Positions 46,694 to 57,198 of a stretch of DNA of 64,000 bases are shown piece by piece. The notes under the pieces are model-generated. The model was not told where the DNA came from. It saw only the letters and a list, made by a program, of their open reading frames with translations, and made no database searches. Source of the DNA: Oscillospiraceae bacterium (lineage in GTDB: Bacteria; Bacillota; Clostridia; Oscillospirales; Acutalibacteraceae); the NCBI GenBank assembly GCA_902802375.1, contig CADCLS010000003.1, positions 1 to 64,000 on the forward strand, written 5' to 3'. Each line of letters begins with the position of its first letter. Positions within the stretch are counted from its first letter, which is position 1. The translations under genes and the position numbers were made by a program.

Positions 46694-47688
46694 GTATCAG
46701 GCACTCTAATATTTCGGTTTTTGTGCCTCATATAGGGTGCCCTAATATGTGTAGCTTTTGTGACCAACGGCATATTACGGGGGTTACAACCGTTCCCTCC
46801 GGGGAGGATGTTGTAAGCGCTGTAAATATAGCGAGGTCGTCAAAGAACTATGACCCCGAAACTACTGAAATTGCTTTTTTCGGCGGTAGTTTTACGGCTA
46901 TTGACCGTGATTATATGATGTCGTTGTTGACGGTTGCATACTCTTTTATACAATCGGGGGATGTAAAGGGCATCAGGATATCAACAAGACCTGACGCTAT
47001 TGACAACGAAGTCTTATGCCTATTAAAGGCTTACGGCGTTACATCAATCGAGCTTGGCGCTCAGAGTATGGACGATGAAGTTTTGAGGATGAATAACCGT
47101 GGCCATTTATCGGACGATGTGGTAAACGCCTCACATCTTATAAAGAAGTACAGCTTTTCTTTGGGACTTCAAATGATGACAGGTCTTTACGGTGACAGTG
47201 AACAGAAAACGATAAAGACAGCACAAGAGCTTATAAAGTTAAATCCCGAAACTGTAAGAATATATCCTACGATAGTGCTTAAAGATACAACGCTTGCGAC
47301 TCTTTACACTGAGGGGAAATATAAACCTCAAACCGTCGGCGAAGCAGTAAAACTATGCACAAAACTGTTAAGGATGTTTTCTGCGGAAGGTATTAAGGTT
47401 ATAAGGTTAGGGCTACATTCCATTGATAATGAAGCCTATGTTGCCGGGCCATGGCATCCGGCATTCAGCGAGCTTTGCTTTTCAGAGATTTTTTTGCAAA
47501 AAGCTCTTGAAATCTTAAAAGAGAAAGGCGACTACTGTTTATTCGTAGCGCCCGAAAATCTTTCGAAAATGATAGGTCAAAGCCGAGCAAATATTGAAAA
47601 ACTCAAATCAATGGGTTATAATTGCAAGGTTTTGCCTGATGAAACTATAAAAGGCAATGAAATTCGCGTTAAAAGGGGAGATATTTAA
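46690..47688 (+). CDS. Elp3-like radical SAM protein
   Basis: This 332-residue protein carries a [4Fe-4S]/SAM motif in IGCPNMCSFCDQRHITG, with the three cysteines C17, C21 and C24. AFFGGSFTAID, a glycine-rich SAM-binding strand, lies further on. It resembles short COG1243 (Elp3-like) proteins but lacks the acetyltransferase domain of Elp3. It is often encoded between rnc and smc in clostridia. The substrate, possibly a tRNA, is not known. It overlaps rnc by four bases and smc by one. Confidence 0.85.
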   Translation: MSIRHSNISVFVPHIGCPNMCSFCDQRHITGVTTVPSGEDVVSAVNIARSSKNYDPETTEIAFFGGSFTAIDRDYMMSLLTVAYSFIQSGDVKGIRISTRPDAIDNEVLCLLKAYGVTSIELGAQSMDDEVLRMNNRGHLSDDVVNASHLIKKYSFSLGLQMMTGLYGDSEQKTIKTAQELIKLNPETVRIYPTIVLKDTTLATLYTEGKYKPQTVGEAVKLCTKLLRMFSAEGIKVIRLGLHSIDNEAYVAGPWHPAFSELCFSEIFLQKALEILKEKGDYCLFVAPENLSKMIGQSRANIEKLKSMGYNCKVLPDETIKGNEIRVKRGDI

Positions 47689-50600
47689 TGCTGCTTACAT
47701 CAATTCAAATTCAGGGCTTTAAGTCCTTTGCCGATAAAACCGTACTGAAATTCGGTAAGGGTATTACTGCAGTTGTAGGTCCGAATGGAAGCGGTAAAAG
47801 TAATATTTCCGATGCCGTTCGTTGGGTACTTGGTGAACAGTCAACTAAAAGTCTTCGCGGTCAATCTATGGAGGATGTTATATTCGGCGGTACGGACGAG
47901 CGCCGTCCTCACGGCTTTTGCGAAGTAACGCTTAATATTGATAACAGCGACCGTTCTCTTAACTTTGATAATGATACCATATCAATCACCAGAAGATACT
48001 ACCGTTCGCACGAGAGCGAGTACCTTATAAATAATGTCAGCGTCAGGCTTAAGGATATAAATGAGCTTTTTATGGACACGGGACTCGGTCGTGACGGATA
48101 TTCAATGATAGGTCAAGGTAAAATTGACAATATAATCAGCACGAAATCCGACGAGCGCCGCGATATATTTGAGGAGGCTTCGGGTATATCTAAATACCGC
48201 TACCGCAAGATAGATGCCGAAAGAAAGCTTTCTGCGGCAGAAGAAAACCTCATAAGGCTTAAAGATATTATGGGGGAGCTGGAGTCTCGCGTAGGTCCGC
48301 TTAAAGAGGCAAGTGCAAAGGCGGAAGAATTTTTATTGCTTGCAGAAGAGAAAAAACAGCTCGAAATAGGACTTTGGCTTTATACACTTAACAATTCAAA
48401 GGACGCTTTAAGAACACAGGAAAGTAAAATTGCCGCCGCACAGCTTAAGTATAAAGAAATTGAAAATGCGCTCAGCGATTTCGATACTCAGAACGAGCAG
48501 AATACAGCCCGATTTGCCGCTATTACAACGAAAATTGAAGAAATAAGAGCCAACATCGTTTCCAAGAATGAGGAAGCGGTTAAAATTGAGGGCGATATTG
48601 CGGTAACAAATAACGAGATTGAACATTGTGGTGAAAAGATAAATGCGCTGAAATCCGAGCGTGAGCAGTTGACGCTTGACGACTCTTCGGCGCAGGCGCA
48701 GATAAATCTTAAGCGTGAAAATGCTGATAAGCTTAAAACAGAAAAAGAAAGCTTAGAAACAAAGCTTTCTGATTTTGAGAAAGAGTTATCGGAAATATTG
48801 CTGAGTAGCGAAAGTATATCACGGAAAATTGAGGAGCAGGCCCAAAAACTCAATAGGCTAATAGCACAAGTCGCTGATGAGCGTGTTAAATTGACTACGG
48901 CGAGCACTTCAATAGAGGAAATCCGTTCGCGAAGCGGAATAGTAAAAAACCTCATAGCCGCGGCAGAAGAGAAGGGTAAGGCGCTTGACGGCGAGTTTGA
49001 CGATACTCACAAGCTTTTAGATAAATGCGAAGAAGATATTTTGTCTTGTGAAAATTCACTTAAAGGCTATAAATTACGGCTTGAAAGCCGAAAAGAAAGT
49101 GCGCAGCGGTTCAAGGACGAGCTTGATAACATCCGAATTGAAATTGAAACAAAACGCCGCCGGGCTTTGATACTCACCGAGCTTGAAAATAATATGGAGG
49201 GTTTTTCAAAGTCGGTAAAATCTGTAATAAGTGAGTCGAAAAAAGGAATACTCGGCGGAATTCACGGCACGGTGTCGTCGCTTATAACGGTTGATAAAAA
49301 GTACAGTATTGCCATTGAAACGGCACTCGGTAATGCCATTCAGAACATAGTTGTAGACGGTGAAGCGGATGCTAAGCGAGCGATAAACTATCTTAAATCA
49401 AATAATTTAGGTCGCGCTACATTCTTGCCGGTGTCAACAGTAAGGGCAAGGGAACTCGGTGAAAACGGAGCTGACGATTTGTTCGGATTTATAGGAATTG
49501 CGAGTGACCTTGTAAAGACCGATAAAAAATACGAGCAAATTATAAAGCACCTGCTTGCAGGCACTTTTGTGTCCGAGGATATTGACAGCGCTATTAACAT
49601 AGCAAAGAAATTCGGTCATCGCGTTAAAGTGGTGTCGCTCGACGGGCAGATAGTAAATCCCGGCGGCTCGCTTACCGGCGGTTCACTTGTAAAGCAGGCA
49701 GGATTACTCAGCCGCGGCGCGGATATTGAGCGCTTAAACGGCGAAATAAGAAGCCTTACCGAAAAAGAGAATAATGTTAAGGCGCAGTATGAAACCGCCG
49801 TATCTGAGCTTTCGCAGGTGGAAGCCGATATTGTAGCACTTGATGCCGACCTTAAAACCGCAAATGAAGATAAAATCAGAACGCTTGCGGAGCTTAAACG
49901 AATAGATGACTTACGCCGGGAAAGTAAAGCAAATTATGATAACCTTATATCTGAGCGTGACGGTGCAAATGCTAAAATAATCGAGCTTACAGCCGTTCGT
50001 GACGCTTCTCAAAATGAAATTTCCTTGATTGAAGAAAACCGTAAAAAGCTGGAACTCGAAATTTCCGAAATGAGTGGCGGCAGAGACGATATGTCGAATA
50101 AGCGCGAGGCGTTAGCTGAGAGCATTACCGGTACAAAACTGCTTATAATTGAAAAGGAAAAGGACATATCGGCTTTGATTTCTTCCGCAAGCGTGCTTGA
50201 AAATGCAATATCCGGAAGAGCTGACAGGTCAAAAATAATCAACGAGGAAATATCCGCTTTAAGCTATAAAATCGATGTTTTCACCGGCGAAATATCAAAT
50301 CACAAAGAGAATATTGAAAATATAAAAATCGATATTACAGAACTAAACGGCGATATTGATAAGCTGCTTAACGAACGCAATAGCATTGAAAAGGCGGGCG
50401 TAGAGCTTAGGGCAAGCGAGAAAGAACGCATTTTAGAGCGCGAAAAAATCGTTGGCGAAATTGCGAGACTTACAGAGCGCAAGGAAGTTATGGTCTCAGA
50501 ATACGACGATGTTATACGCAGACTTTATGATGAGTATTCGCTAACGCGCAGCGAAGCTGAGCAGATAGGCATAAATATTGAAAAGCCTAACGAGGCAAAG

Positions 50601-51266
50601 CGCCGGCTTTCTGATATTAAATCTAAAATACGCTCGCTCGGTAATGTAAATGTTTCGGCTGTTGAGGAGTACAAGGAAGTAAAAGAGAGATATGACTTTA
50701 TGAAGGCTCAAATAGATGATGTTGAGTCTGCAAGAGCGAGCCTTCACAAGCTTATAAATCAGCTTACTTCTCAAATGCAGGAGTTGTTTGTGATAGGCTT
50801 TGATAAAATCAATGCTAACTTCAAAAAGACATTTACGGAGCTTTTCGGCGGCGGCAACGCGAATTTACGCCTTACAGACCCCGAAAATATACTCGAAAGC
50901 GGAATAGATATTGAGGCAAGACTGCCCGGTAAGAATGTTCCGAGCCTTGACGGTCTTTCAGGCGGTGAAAAGGCGCTTGTAGCACTTTCAATTTACTTCT
51001 CAATAATGCAAGTGAATTCACCTCCGTTCTGTTTCCTTGATGAGGTTGATACCGCGCTTGACGATATAAATGTTGAGAGGTTTGCCGAGTATATGAAGAA
51101 AAGCGAGTTTAATACGCAGTTTATATGCGTAACTCACAGAAGAGGCACAATGGAAGCGGCGGATATGCTTTACGGCGTTACAATGCAGGAAAAGGGCGTT
51201 ACAAAGCTCTTAGAGCTTAATGTCGCCGAGCTTGAAAAGAAATTACTTAAAACTCAAGGAGCGTAA
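47688..51266 (+). CDS. smc: Chromosome segregation protein SMC
   Basis: This 1192-residue ATPase forms the core of the bacterial condensin that organises the chromosome. VVGPNGSGKSNISDAVRW is the Walker A region. Long coiled coils flank a hinge at roughly 515-640 (GGIHGTVSSLITVDKKY, VNPGGSLTGGSL). The C-terminal head has LSGGEKALVALSI and FCFLDEVDTALDD. Length and motifs are normal. The ATG overlaps the previous stop by one base, and ftsY follows after one base. scpA and scpB are not in the window. Confidence 0.97.
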   Translation: MLLTSIQIQGFKSFADKTVLKFGKGITAVVGPNGSGKSNISDAVRWVLGEQSTKSLRGQSMEDVIFGGTDERRPHGFCEVTLNIDNSDRSLNFDNDTISITRRYYRSHESEYLINNVSVRLKDINELFMDTGLGRDGYSMIGQGKIDNIISTKSDERRDIFEEASGISKYRYRKIDAERKLSAAEENLIRLKDIMGELESRVGPLKEASAKAEEFLLLAEEKKQLEIGLWLYTLNNSKDALRTQESKIAAAQLKYKEIENALSDFDTQNEQNTARFAAITTKIEEIRANIVSKNEEAVKIEGDIAVTNNEIEHCGEKINALKSEREQLTLDDSSAQAQINLKRENADKLKTEKESLETKLSDFEKELSEILLSSESISRKIEEQAQKLNRLIAQVADERVKLTTASTSIEEIRSRSGIVKNLIAAAEEKGKALDGEFDDTHKLLDKCEEDILSCENSLKGYKLRLESRKESAQRFKDELDNIRIEIETKRRRALILTELENNMEGFSKSVKSVISESKKGILGGIHGTVSSLITVDKKYSIAIETALGNAIQNIVVDGEADAKRAINYLKSNNLGRATFLPVSTVRARELGENGADDLFGFIGIASDLVKTDKKYEQIIKHLLAGTFVSEDIDSAINIAKKFGHRVKVVSLDGQIVNPGGSLTGGSLVKQAGLLSRGADIERLNGEIRSLTEKENNVKAQYETAVSELSQVEADIVALDADLKTANEDKIRTLAELKRIDDLRRESKANYDNLISERDGANAKIIELTAVRDASQNEISLIEENRKKLELEISEMSGGRDDMSNKREALAESITGTKLLIIEKEKDISALISSASVLENAISGRADRSKIINEEISALSYKIDVFTGEISNHKENIENIKIDITELNGDIDKLLNERNSIEKAGVELRASEKERILEREKIVGEIARLTERKEVMVSEYDDVIRRLYDEYSLTRSEAEQIGINIEKPNEAKRRLSDIKSKIRSLGNVNVSAVEEYKEVKERYDFMKAQIDDVESARASLHKLINQLTSQMQELFVIGFDKINANFKKTFTELFGGGNANLRLTDPENILESGIDIEARLPGKNVPSLDGLSGGEKALVALSIYFSIMQVNSPPFCFLDEVDTALDDINVERFAEYMKKSEFNTQFICVTHRRGTMEAADMLYGVTMQEKGVTKLLELNVAELEKKLLKTQGA

Positions 51267-51267
51267 A

Positions 51268-52185
51268 ATGGGTTTTTTCAGCAAAATTAAGAACGGTCTT
51301 AACAAAACGAGAAATTCAATTTCCTCAAGCGTTACTTCTCTTATTAACAGCTTCACTAAAATCGACGAGGATTTTATTGAGGAGCTTGAGGAATTGCTTG
51401 TGTCATCCGATATAGGCGTTAAGACCTCAACTGATATTTGCGAGCGTCTGCGCGCAAAAATAAAAGAAACCGGCACTACAGAGCCTAATGAAATAAAACT
51501 GCTTTTAAGGGATATTATTGCCGATATGCTCGGCGAGGATAAAGGGCTAAATCTTAGCACTACACCGTCAATAATACTTGTTATCGGTGTAAACGGTGTA
51601 GGTAAGACTACCTCTATAGGCAAGCTTGCGGCATTACTTGCTTCCCAAGGTAAAAAAGTGATTTTGGGTGCGGCGGATACATTCAGAGCCGCGGCGATAG
51701 AACAGCTTCAGGTTTGGGGAGACAGAGCCGGCGTATCTGTTATTAAAAGTACACAGGGAGCCGACCCGGCATCTGTGGTATTTGATACGATAGCCGCAGG
51801 AAAGGCGCGGCACGCGGATGTTATAATCTGCGATACTGCAGGAAGACTTCATAATAAAAAAGACCTTATGGAAGAGCTTGCCAAAATAAACCGCGTAATC
51901 GAGCGTGAACTGCCCGAGGCTTCTAAGGAATCGCTTTTGGTGCTTGATGCCGCTACCGGTCAAAACGCGGTAAATCAGGCAAGAGAGTTTAAGAATGTTA
52001 CAAATATTACAGGTATTGTGCTGACTAAGCTTGACGGTACGGCTAAAGGCGGAATTGTGATAGCAATTCACAACGAACTGTCTATACCCGTGAAATATGT
52101 AGGCGTAGGCGAGGGAATGGACGACCTTCAGCCGTTTAACGCCAAAGAGTTTGCAGACGGTATTTTTGACGGCGGAGACAAATGA
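51268..52185 (+). CDS. ftsY: Signal recognition particle receptor FtsY
   Basis: This 305-residue GTPase docks SRP-ribosome complexes at the membrane. A short N-terminal helix (GFFSKIKNGLNKTR) replaces the long acidic region of E. coli FtsY, as usual in Firmicutes. The G domain shows GVNGVGKTTSIGKLA, DTFRAAAIEQL, DTAGRLHNKK and TKLDGTAKGG. The ATG at 51268 follows AAGGAGCG. The stop overlaps the rdgB start by four bases. smc-ftsY adjacency is conserved. Confidence 0.96.
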   Translation: MGFFSKIKNGLNKTRNSISSSVTSLINSFTKIDEDFIEELEELLVSSDIGVKTSTDICERLRAKIKETGTTEPNEIKLLLRDIIADMLGEDKGLNLSTTPSIILVIGVNGVGKTTSIGKLAALLASQGKKVILGAADTFRAAAIEQLQVWGDRAGVSVIKSTQGADPASVVFDTIAAGKARHADVIICDTAGRLHNKKDLMEELAKINRVIERELPEASKESLLVLDAATGQNAVNQAREFKNVTNITGIVLTKLDGTAKGGIVIAIHNELSIPVKYVGVGEGMDDLQPFNAKEFADGIFDGGDK

Positions 52186-52772
52186 TGAAATTCTTTCTAT
52201 CTTCTAAAAACAACGGTAAAATCAGAGAGTTTGAGCGAATATTTCATTTGTTTGGCATTGAGATGTTGTCGGAAAAGGATTTTCAAGCCGAAATGCCGGA
52301 GCCTGAAGAAAGCGGTTTGACATTCGAGGATAACGCGCTTATTAAAGCGAGAGCCGGTGTGGTTTTTTCGGGACTTCCTACGGTGGCTGACGATTCGGGA
52401 CTTTGTGTTGACGCGCTCTCCGGCAGGCCCGGAGTATTATCGGCAAGATACGCAGGTGTTCACGGTGACGATGAGGCTAATAATAAAAAGCTTTTGAGTG
52501 AACTTCAGAATGTACCTGCAAATGAGCGTACAGCTCACTATGTGTGCGCTATTGCCTGCGTTTTTCCGGACGGCAGAGAGTTTACGGTAATCGGCAAGTG
52601 CGAAGGCTTAATTGATTTTTGCCGGACGGGAAGCGGCGGATTTGGATATGACCCACTGTTTATCAGTCCTATCGGGAAATTTTCAGAAATTTCAGCCGAG
52701 GAAAAAGATAATGTCAGTCACAGAGGCAAAGCAATAAAAAGATTTGAAGAGAAATTAAAGGAATTTATATAA
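52182..52772 (+). CDS. rdgB: XTP/dITP diphosphatase (RdgB/HAM1)
   Basis: This 196-residue enzyme hydrolyses non-canonical purine triphosphates such as dITP and XTP, keeping them out of DNA and RNA. SSKNNGKIREFERIF begins the protein, ADDSGLCVDALSGRPGVLSA is the active-site signature near residue 70, and GGFGYDPLF follows near 148. It overlaps ftsY and is followed by yhbY. Confidence 0.94.
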   Translation: MMKFFLSSKNNGKIREFERIFHLFGIEMLSEKDFQAEMPEPEESGLTFEDNALIKARAGVVFSGLPTVADDSGLCVDALSGRPGVLSARYAGVHGDDEANNKKLLSELQNVPANERTAHYVCAIACVFPDGREFTVIGKCEGLIDFCRTGSGGFGYDPLFISPIGKFSEISAEEKDNVSHRGKAIKRFEEKLKEFI

Positions 52773-52782
52773 CGGTGATATT

Positions 52783-53076
52783 ATGTTGAATTCAAGACAA
52801 CGCGCTCAACTTCGCGGTATGGCAAACGGATATGATACTATTCTGCATATTGGCAAGGGCGGTATTATTGATACGGTAGTAAAACAGGCTGAAGATGCAC
52901 TCACGGCGCGTGAGCTTATAAAATGCTGCGTTTTAGAAGCTTGCGAGTTAACATCGCGCGAGGCAGCAGATATGCTCGCGGCTAAAACACACTCTGATGT
53001 TGTTCAGGTCATAGGTTCAAAGTTTATTTTGTACCGTGAGAACAAGAAAAACAAAAAGATATTCTTGGTGAAATAA
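52783..53076 (+). CDS. yhbY: YhbY/CRS1-YhbY domain RNA-binding protein
   Basis: This 97-residue protein starts LNSRQRAQLRGMANGYD and contains HIGKGGI, the GxxG-like loop of the CRS1-YhbY (KH-related) fold. Relatives associate with pre-50S particles. It lies 10 bases after rdgB and one base before nadD, the common order yhbY-nadD-yqeK-rsfS in Firmicutes. Confidence 0.92.
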   Translation: MLNSRQRAQLRGMANGYDTILHIGKGGIIDTVVKQAEDALTARELIKCCVLEACELTSREAADMLAAKTHSDVVQVIGSKFILYRENKKNKKIFLVK

Positions 53077-53077
53077 T

Positions 53078-53659
53078 ATGTTAAAAATCGCTGTTTTCGG
53101 CGGAACATTCAATCCCTTTCACATAGGGCATTATGAGATTTTGAAGGCTCTAAACGGGAACGATATGTTTGATAAGGTCTTGGTTATACCCGATAGGATA
53201 CCGCCACATAAAGATTACTCTTATGATGTTCCTGATAGTGATAGAATAGAAATGTGCCGTATCGTGTGTGAAGACTTTGAAAAAGCGGAGCTTTCTCTTA
53301 TCGAGTTTGAGCGTGAGGGGAAAAGCTATACTGTAGATACAATTAAGGCACTTAAAAAACTGTATCCTGACGCTGAGTTTTTTGTCACTTGCGGTGGTGA
53401 TATGGTAAAAACTCTTGATACTTGGTATAATTTTGACGAGCTTAAAAATATCTCATCATTTATTGCTTTTAACAGAGCAAAAGACAAATCTTTTCATAAA
53501 GAAATCGAGCGACTTGGCACTCTTGGCGCTGATATTACCGTGCTTGATAATCAAATAACCGATATATCTTCAAGTGAGTTGCGCGAGCACCTTGATAGAA
53601 AATTTTTACCGAAAAAGGTATGGGAATATGTTAATAAACGAGGAATTTATAAACAGTAA
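53078..53659 (+). CDS. nadD: Nicotinate-nucleotide adenylyltransferase
   Basis: This 193-residue enzyme adenylates nicotinate mononucleotide, the penultimate step of NAD synthesis. GGTFNPFHIGHYEIL holds the HxGH motif of the nucleotidyltransferase fold. ISSSELREHL near the C-terminus is the second conserved segment. Its end overlaps yqeK by about 30 bases, as these genes often do. Confidence 0.94.
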   Translation: MLKIAVFGGTFNPFHIGHYEILKALNGNDMFDKVLVIPDRIPPHKDYSYDVPDSDRIEMCRIVCEDFEKAELSLIEFEREGKSYTVDTIKALKKLYPDAEFFVTCGGDMVKTLDTWYNFDELKNISSFIAFNRAKDKSFHKEIERLGTLGADITVLDNQITDISSSELREHLDRKFLPKKVWEYVNKRGIYKQ

Positions 53660-54236
53660 AATAATTGATGAATATAAGAAACTGCTATCAATAAGACTAA
53701 ATGAAAAAAGATATTTTCATTCTCTTTGTGTGGCAGACGAAGCAAAACGCTTGGCGAAAGCCTATGGCGCCGATGAAAGCAAAGCGTATCTTGCAGGACT
53801 TCTTCATGATGTCACAAAAAACTCTCCTGTGGCGGAACACTTGCAAATATTTAGCACTTTTGGTATAATTTTAACCGATGTTGAGAAGCACGGTGAAAAG
53901 CTATGGCACGCAATATCGGGTTCAGCTTATGTTAAGCATTTTCTGAATATTGAAGATGAAGATATAATAAGCGCTATTCGTTATCATACTACAGCGCGCG
54001 CGGATATGACTAAGCTTGAAACGGTGCTTTATCTTGCTGATTTTACTTCTCGTGACCGTGATTACGATGATGTTGATGTTATGAGAAGTCTTGTAGATAA
54101 ATCGGAGAATGAAGCGCTTTTATATGCGCTGAAATATACAATAAACGAATTGCTCAATAAGGGTGCGGCAATACACCCGGATACCGTTTCGGCGTATAAC
54201 TATGTTGTTTTGAAAGGAAAAGAAAATGAAATCTGA
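53628..54236 (+). CDS. yqeK: HD-domain bis(5'-nucleosyl)-tetraphosphatase YqeK
   Basis: This 202-residue metal-dependent hydrolase has the HD-domain motifs HSLCVADEA (histidine near residue 27), LLHDVTK and a later IRYHTTA. YqeK proteins cleave diadenosine tetraphosphate symmetrically. I chose the ATG at 53628, inside the end of nadD, because GGGA precedes it and the product then aligns with the family. Its stop overlaps rsfS by 11 bases. Confidence 0.92.
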   Translation: MLINEEFINSKIIDEYKKLLSIRLNEKRYFHSLCVADEAKRLAKAYGADESKAYLAGLLHDVTKNSPVAEHLQIFSTFGIILTDVEKHGEKLWHAISGSAYVKHFLNIEDEDIISAIRYHTTARADMTKLETVLYLADFTSRDRDYDDVDVMRSLVDKSENEALLYALKYTINELLNKGAAIHPDTVSAYNYVVLKGKENEI

Positions 54237-54588
54237 AGAAATTTTGAAAATTGCGGCAAAAGCACTTGACGATAAAAAAGCAGAGAATTTAACCGCAGTG
54301 CGTGTTGATGATTTAACCGCGCTAACCGAGTATTTCCTTATAGCAACGGCGACATCTAACACCCATGTCCGTGCGCTTACTGACGAGGTAGAGGATATGC
54401 TGACGGCGGCCGGCGAAAAACCTCATCACATTGAGGGAAAATCTTCGGGTTGGATAGTGCTTGATTACCGTTCTGTTATAGTTCATATTTTCACGCCTGA
54501 AATGCGTGAGTTTTACGGTCTTGACCGCATTTGGAGTGACGGCGAGATTATAGATTTGAAGGATATTATTGAGGATAGTGAGGGTTAA
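54226..54588 (+). CDS. rsfS: Ribosomal silencing factor RsfS
   Basis: This 120-residue protein binds ribosomal protein uL14 and blocks subunit joining when translation must slow down. The conserved core [19 protein letters not shown] (about residues 26-44), [24 protein letters not shown] and [10 protein letters not shown] are all present. It overlaps yqeK and stops five bases before the leuS GTG. Confidence 0.95.
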   Translation: MKSEEILKIAAKALDDKKAENLTAVRVDDLTALTEYFLIATATSNTHVRALTDEVEDMLTAAGEKPHHIEGKSSGWIVLDYRSVIVHIFTPEMREFYGLDRIWSDGEIIDLKDIIEDSEG

Positions 54589-54592
54589 CACT

Positions 54593-56998
54593 GTGAAGTA
54601 CGATTTTAGTGAAATAGAGAAAAAATGGCAAAAGATATGGGACGATAATAAAACCTTTGCCGCCGGCACAGATTATAGTAAGCCTAAGTTTTACGGACTT
54701 GTTGAATTTCCGTATCCGTCAGGGCAGGGACTTCATGTAGGTCATCCGCGTTCATATACCGCGATAGATATAGTGGCTCGCAAGAAAAGACTTGAGGGTT
54801 ATAATGTTCTTTATCCTATGGGGTGGGATGCTTTCGGTCTGCCTACTGAGAATTTTGCCATAAAAAACCACATTCACCCTTCGATTGTTACTGAGAATAA
54901 CATAGCAAATTTCAAGCGCCAGCTAAAATCATTGGGATTTTCTTTTGACTGGGATAGAGAAGTTAACACTACCGACCCGAGCTATTATAAATGGACACAG
55001 TGGATATTTTTACAACTTTATAAAAAAGGTCTTGCTTATAAAAAGAAAATGTCGGTAAACTGGTGTCCCTCCTGTAAGTGCGTGCTTGCTAACGAAGAGG
55101 TTGTAAACGGTGCCTGCGAGCGTTGCGGCACCGAGACCGTACACCGTGAAAAAAGCCAATGGATGCTTAAAATCACAGATTATGCCGAGAAGCTTCTCGA
55201 AGGCCTTGATGATGTAAACTATATTGAGCGTGTAAAAACTCAGCAAAGAAACTGGATAGGTCGCTCATACGGCACACAGCTTAAATTCAAAACTACATTG
55301 GGTGATAATTTCGAGGTGTTTACTACCCGTGCCGATACGCTTTTCGGTGCAACTTATACAGTAATATCACCTGAACATCCATTGGTTTCAAAATGGGCAG
55401 ATAAAATTACCAACTTTGATGAAGTTAAAAAGTATGTTGAAGAGTCCGCTAAAAAATCCGACTTTGAGCGTACAGAGCTTAATAAGGAAAAAACCGGTGT
55501 AAGACTTGAAGGTGTTATGGCGATAAACCCCGTAAACGAAAAGCAAATACCTATATATATTTCCGATTATGTACTTATTTCATACGGCACCGGCGCAATT
55601 ATGGCAGTGCCGGCTCACGATACGCGTGACTATGAGTTTGCAAAGAAATTTGATATTCCTATAATCGAAGTGGTTGCCGGCGGTGATATAACCAAAGAAG
55701 CGTTTACGGATTGCGAAACAGGCGTTATGGTAAATTCCGGCTTCCTTGACGGGTTAAGCGTTGAGGACGCCAAGCTAAAAATGCAAGAGTGGCTCACAGA
55801 AAAGGGCATTGGCTCTAAAAAGGTTAATTATAAACTGCGTGATTGGGTGTTTTCACGCCAGAGATACTGGGGCGAGCCGATACCTATGGTGTACTGCGAG
55901 AAATGCGGTTGGGTGCCAATACCCGAAAGCGAACTGCCGCTTGAGCTACCGAATGTAGAGTCATACGAGCCTACCGATACCGGCGAATCCCCACTTTCTA
56001 AAATGACCGACTGGGTTAACACTACCTGTCCGCACTGTGGCGGAAAGGCAACAAGAGAGACCGATACTATGCCTCAGTGGGCAGGCTCTTCTTGGTACTT
56101 CCTTCGCTACTGCGACCCACACAATGATAAAGAGTTGGCATCGAAAGAAGCACTCGAATATTGGTGTCCGGTTGACTGGTACAACGGCGGTATGGAGCAT
56201 ACTACGCTGCATCTTCTTTATAGCCGTTTTTGGCATCATTTCCTTTATGATATAGGCGTAGTGCCAAATCCGGAACCGTATTCAAAGCGTACGAGTCACG
56301 GTATGATTTTGGGCGAGAACGGGGAAAAAATGTCAAAGTCACGCGGTAATGTCGTCAACCCCGATGAAATAGTGCGTGATTACGGTGCTGATACTATGCG
56401 CGTTTATGAAATGTTTATAGGTGATTTTGAAAAAGCAGCCCCTTGGAGCCAGTCTTCAATTAAGGGCAGTAAACGATTTTTAGATAAGGTGTTTGCGCTT
56501 CAGGATTCACTTGTTGACGGCGATAGTTACCGTGAGAAAATTGAAACCGAATTCCATAAAACAATTAAAAAGGTTACAGAGGATATTGAAAACCTGAAGA
56601 TGAATACCGCTATTGCGGCACTGATGTCACTGCTCAACTCAATTACCGCGACCGGTAAGATAAATAAAAAAGAGCTTAAAGACTTCATAATTCTCTTGAA
56701 TCCGTTTGCGCCTCATATTACTGAGGAGATTTGGCAAAATGTAGGCTTTGAAGGTATGCTTAACGGTACATCCTGGCCTCGGTATGACGAAGCGAAATGT
56801 GTTGATAGTAAGATTGAAATTGCGGTTCAAATAAACGGAAAAGTTCGTGCAAGAATTGAAATTGCACCCGATATAAGTAGTGCTGACGCTCTCGCTCTTG
56901 CAAAAGCACAGCCTGCCGTAGCCGAAGCCATAAATGGCAAAACGCTTATTAAAGAACTTTATATACCGGGAAGAATAGTAAATATTGTTGTAAAATAA
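54593..56998 (+). CDS. leuS: Leucyl-tRNA synthetase
   Basis: This 801-residue class I synthetase charges tRNA-Leu. The HIGH-type motif is in [16 protein letters not shown] (near residue 45), the zinc cluster in [22 protein letters not shown], and the CP1 editing domain includes [21 protein letters not shown] lies near residue 579 and the anticodon-binding domain ends normally at GRIVNIVVK. The GTG at 54593 follows GAGGG; the frame extends eight codons upstream into rsfS without a better start. It is intact although a mobile element begins just downstream. Confidence 0.97.
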   Translation: MKYDFSEIEKKWQKIWDDNKTFAAGTDYSKPKFYGLVEFPYPSGQGLHVGHPRSYTAIDIVARKKRLEGYNVLYPMGWDAFGLPTENFAIKNHIHPSIVTENNIANFKRQLKSLGFSFDWDREVNTTDPSYYKWTQWIFLQLYKKGLAYKKKMSVNWCPSCKCVLANEEVVNGACERCGTETVHREKSQWMLKITDYAEKLLEGLDDVNYIERVKTQQRNWIGRSYGTQLKFKTTLGDNFEVFTTRADTLFGATYTVISPEHPLVSKWADKITNFDEVKKYVEESAKKSDFERTELNKEKTGVRLEGVMAINPVNEKQIPIYISDYVLISYGTGAIMAVPAHDTRDYEFAKKFDIPIIEVVAGGDITKEAFTDCETGVMVNSGFLDGLSVEDAKLKMQEWLTEKGIGSKKVNYKLRDWVFSRQRYWGEPIPMVYCEKCGWVPIPESELPLELPNVESYEPTDTGESPLSKMTDWVNTTCPHCGGKATRETDTMPQWAGSSWYFLRYCDPHNDKELASKEALEYWCPVDWYNGGMEHTTLHLLYSRFWHHFLYDIGVVPNPEPYSKRTSHGMILGENGEKMSKSRGNVVNPDEIVRDYGADTMRVYEMFIGDFEKAAPWSQSSIKGSKRFLDKVFALQDSLVDGDSYREKIETEFHKTIKKVTEDIENLKMNTAIAALMSLLNSITATGKINKKELKDFIILLNPFAPHITEEIWQNVGFEGMLNGTSWPRYDEAKCVDSKIEIAVQINGKVRARIEIAPDISSADALALAKAQPAVAEAINGKTLIKELYIPGRIVNIVVK

Positions 56999-57002
56999 AA
57001 TT

Positions 57003-57040
57003 CAGTGCCTTGCCATAACGGTGGGGCACTGTGTTTTTTG
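57003..57040 (+). terminator. leuS terminator
   Basis: CAGTGCC (57003-57009) pairs with GGCACTG (57025-57031), and TGTTTTTTG follows. It closes the long housekeeping series. Confidence 0.75.
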
Positions 57041-57051
57041 ATAACAAAAGT

Positions 57052-57085
57052 AAAAATCCCTTAAACGAAAGTTTAAGGGATTTTT
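57052..57085. terminator. Perfect bidirectional hairpin at the element boundary
   Basis: A perfect 15-bp stem (57052-57066 with 57071-57085) with a GAAA loop has A and T runs outside it on both sides. It can act as a terminator in either direction and separates leuS from the convergent integrase gene. Confidence 0.8.
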
Positions 57086-57091
57086 GGAGCT

Positions 57092-57170
57092 GCTATCCGT
57101 GCAAAAATATCTGAATATCCCTTTAAATAAAGCGTTTGCGGCTATCAGGAGTGCAACCGGTGTGCAACCG
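57092..57170. other. Candidate integrase-binding repeats near the left end
   Basis: GCTATC occurs at 57092-57097 and 57141-57146, each followed closely by GTGCAA (57099-57104 and 57151-57156). A third copy at 57162-57167 makes GTGCAACCG a tandem repeat (57151-57159, 57162-57170). Short direct repeats just outside the integrase stop codon are where arm-type binding sites and the attachment core of tyrosine recombinases usually lie. Confidence 0.4.
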
Positions 57171-57198
57171 TTACTTTTTCAAAGAGCTCTAAGTGAAT

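Noticed and set aside
57086-57110. Possible tRNA 3' end as attachment site
   Set aside because: GGAGCTGCTATCCG resembles the reverse complement of a tRNA end, but no T-loop sequence (GGTTCGAATCC type) follows.
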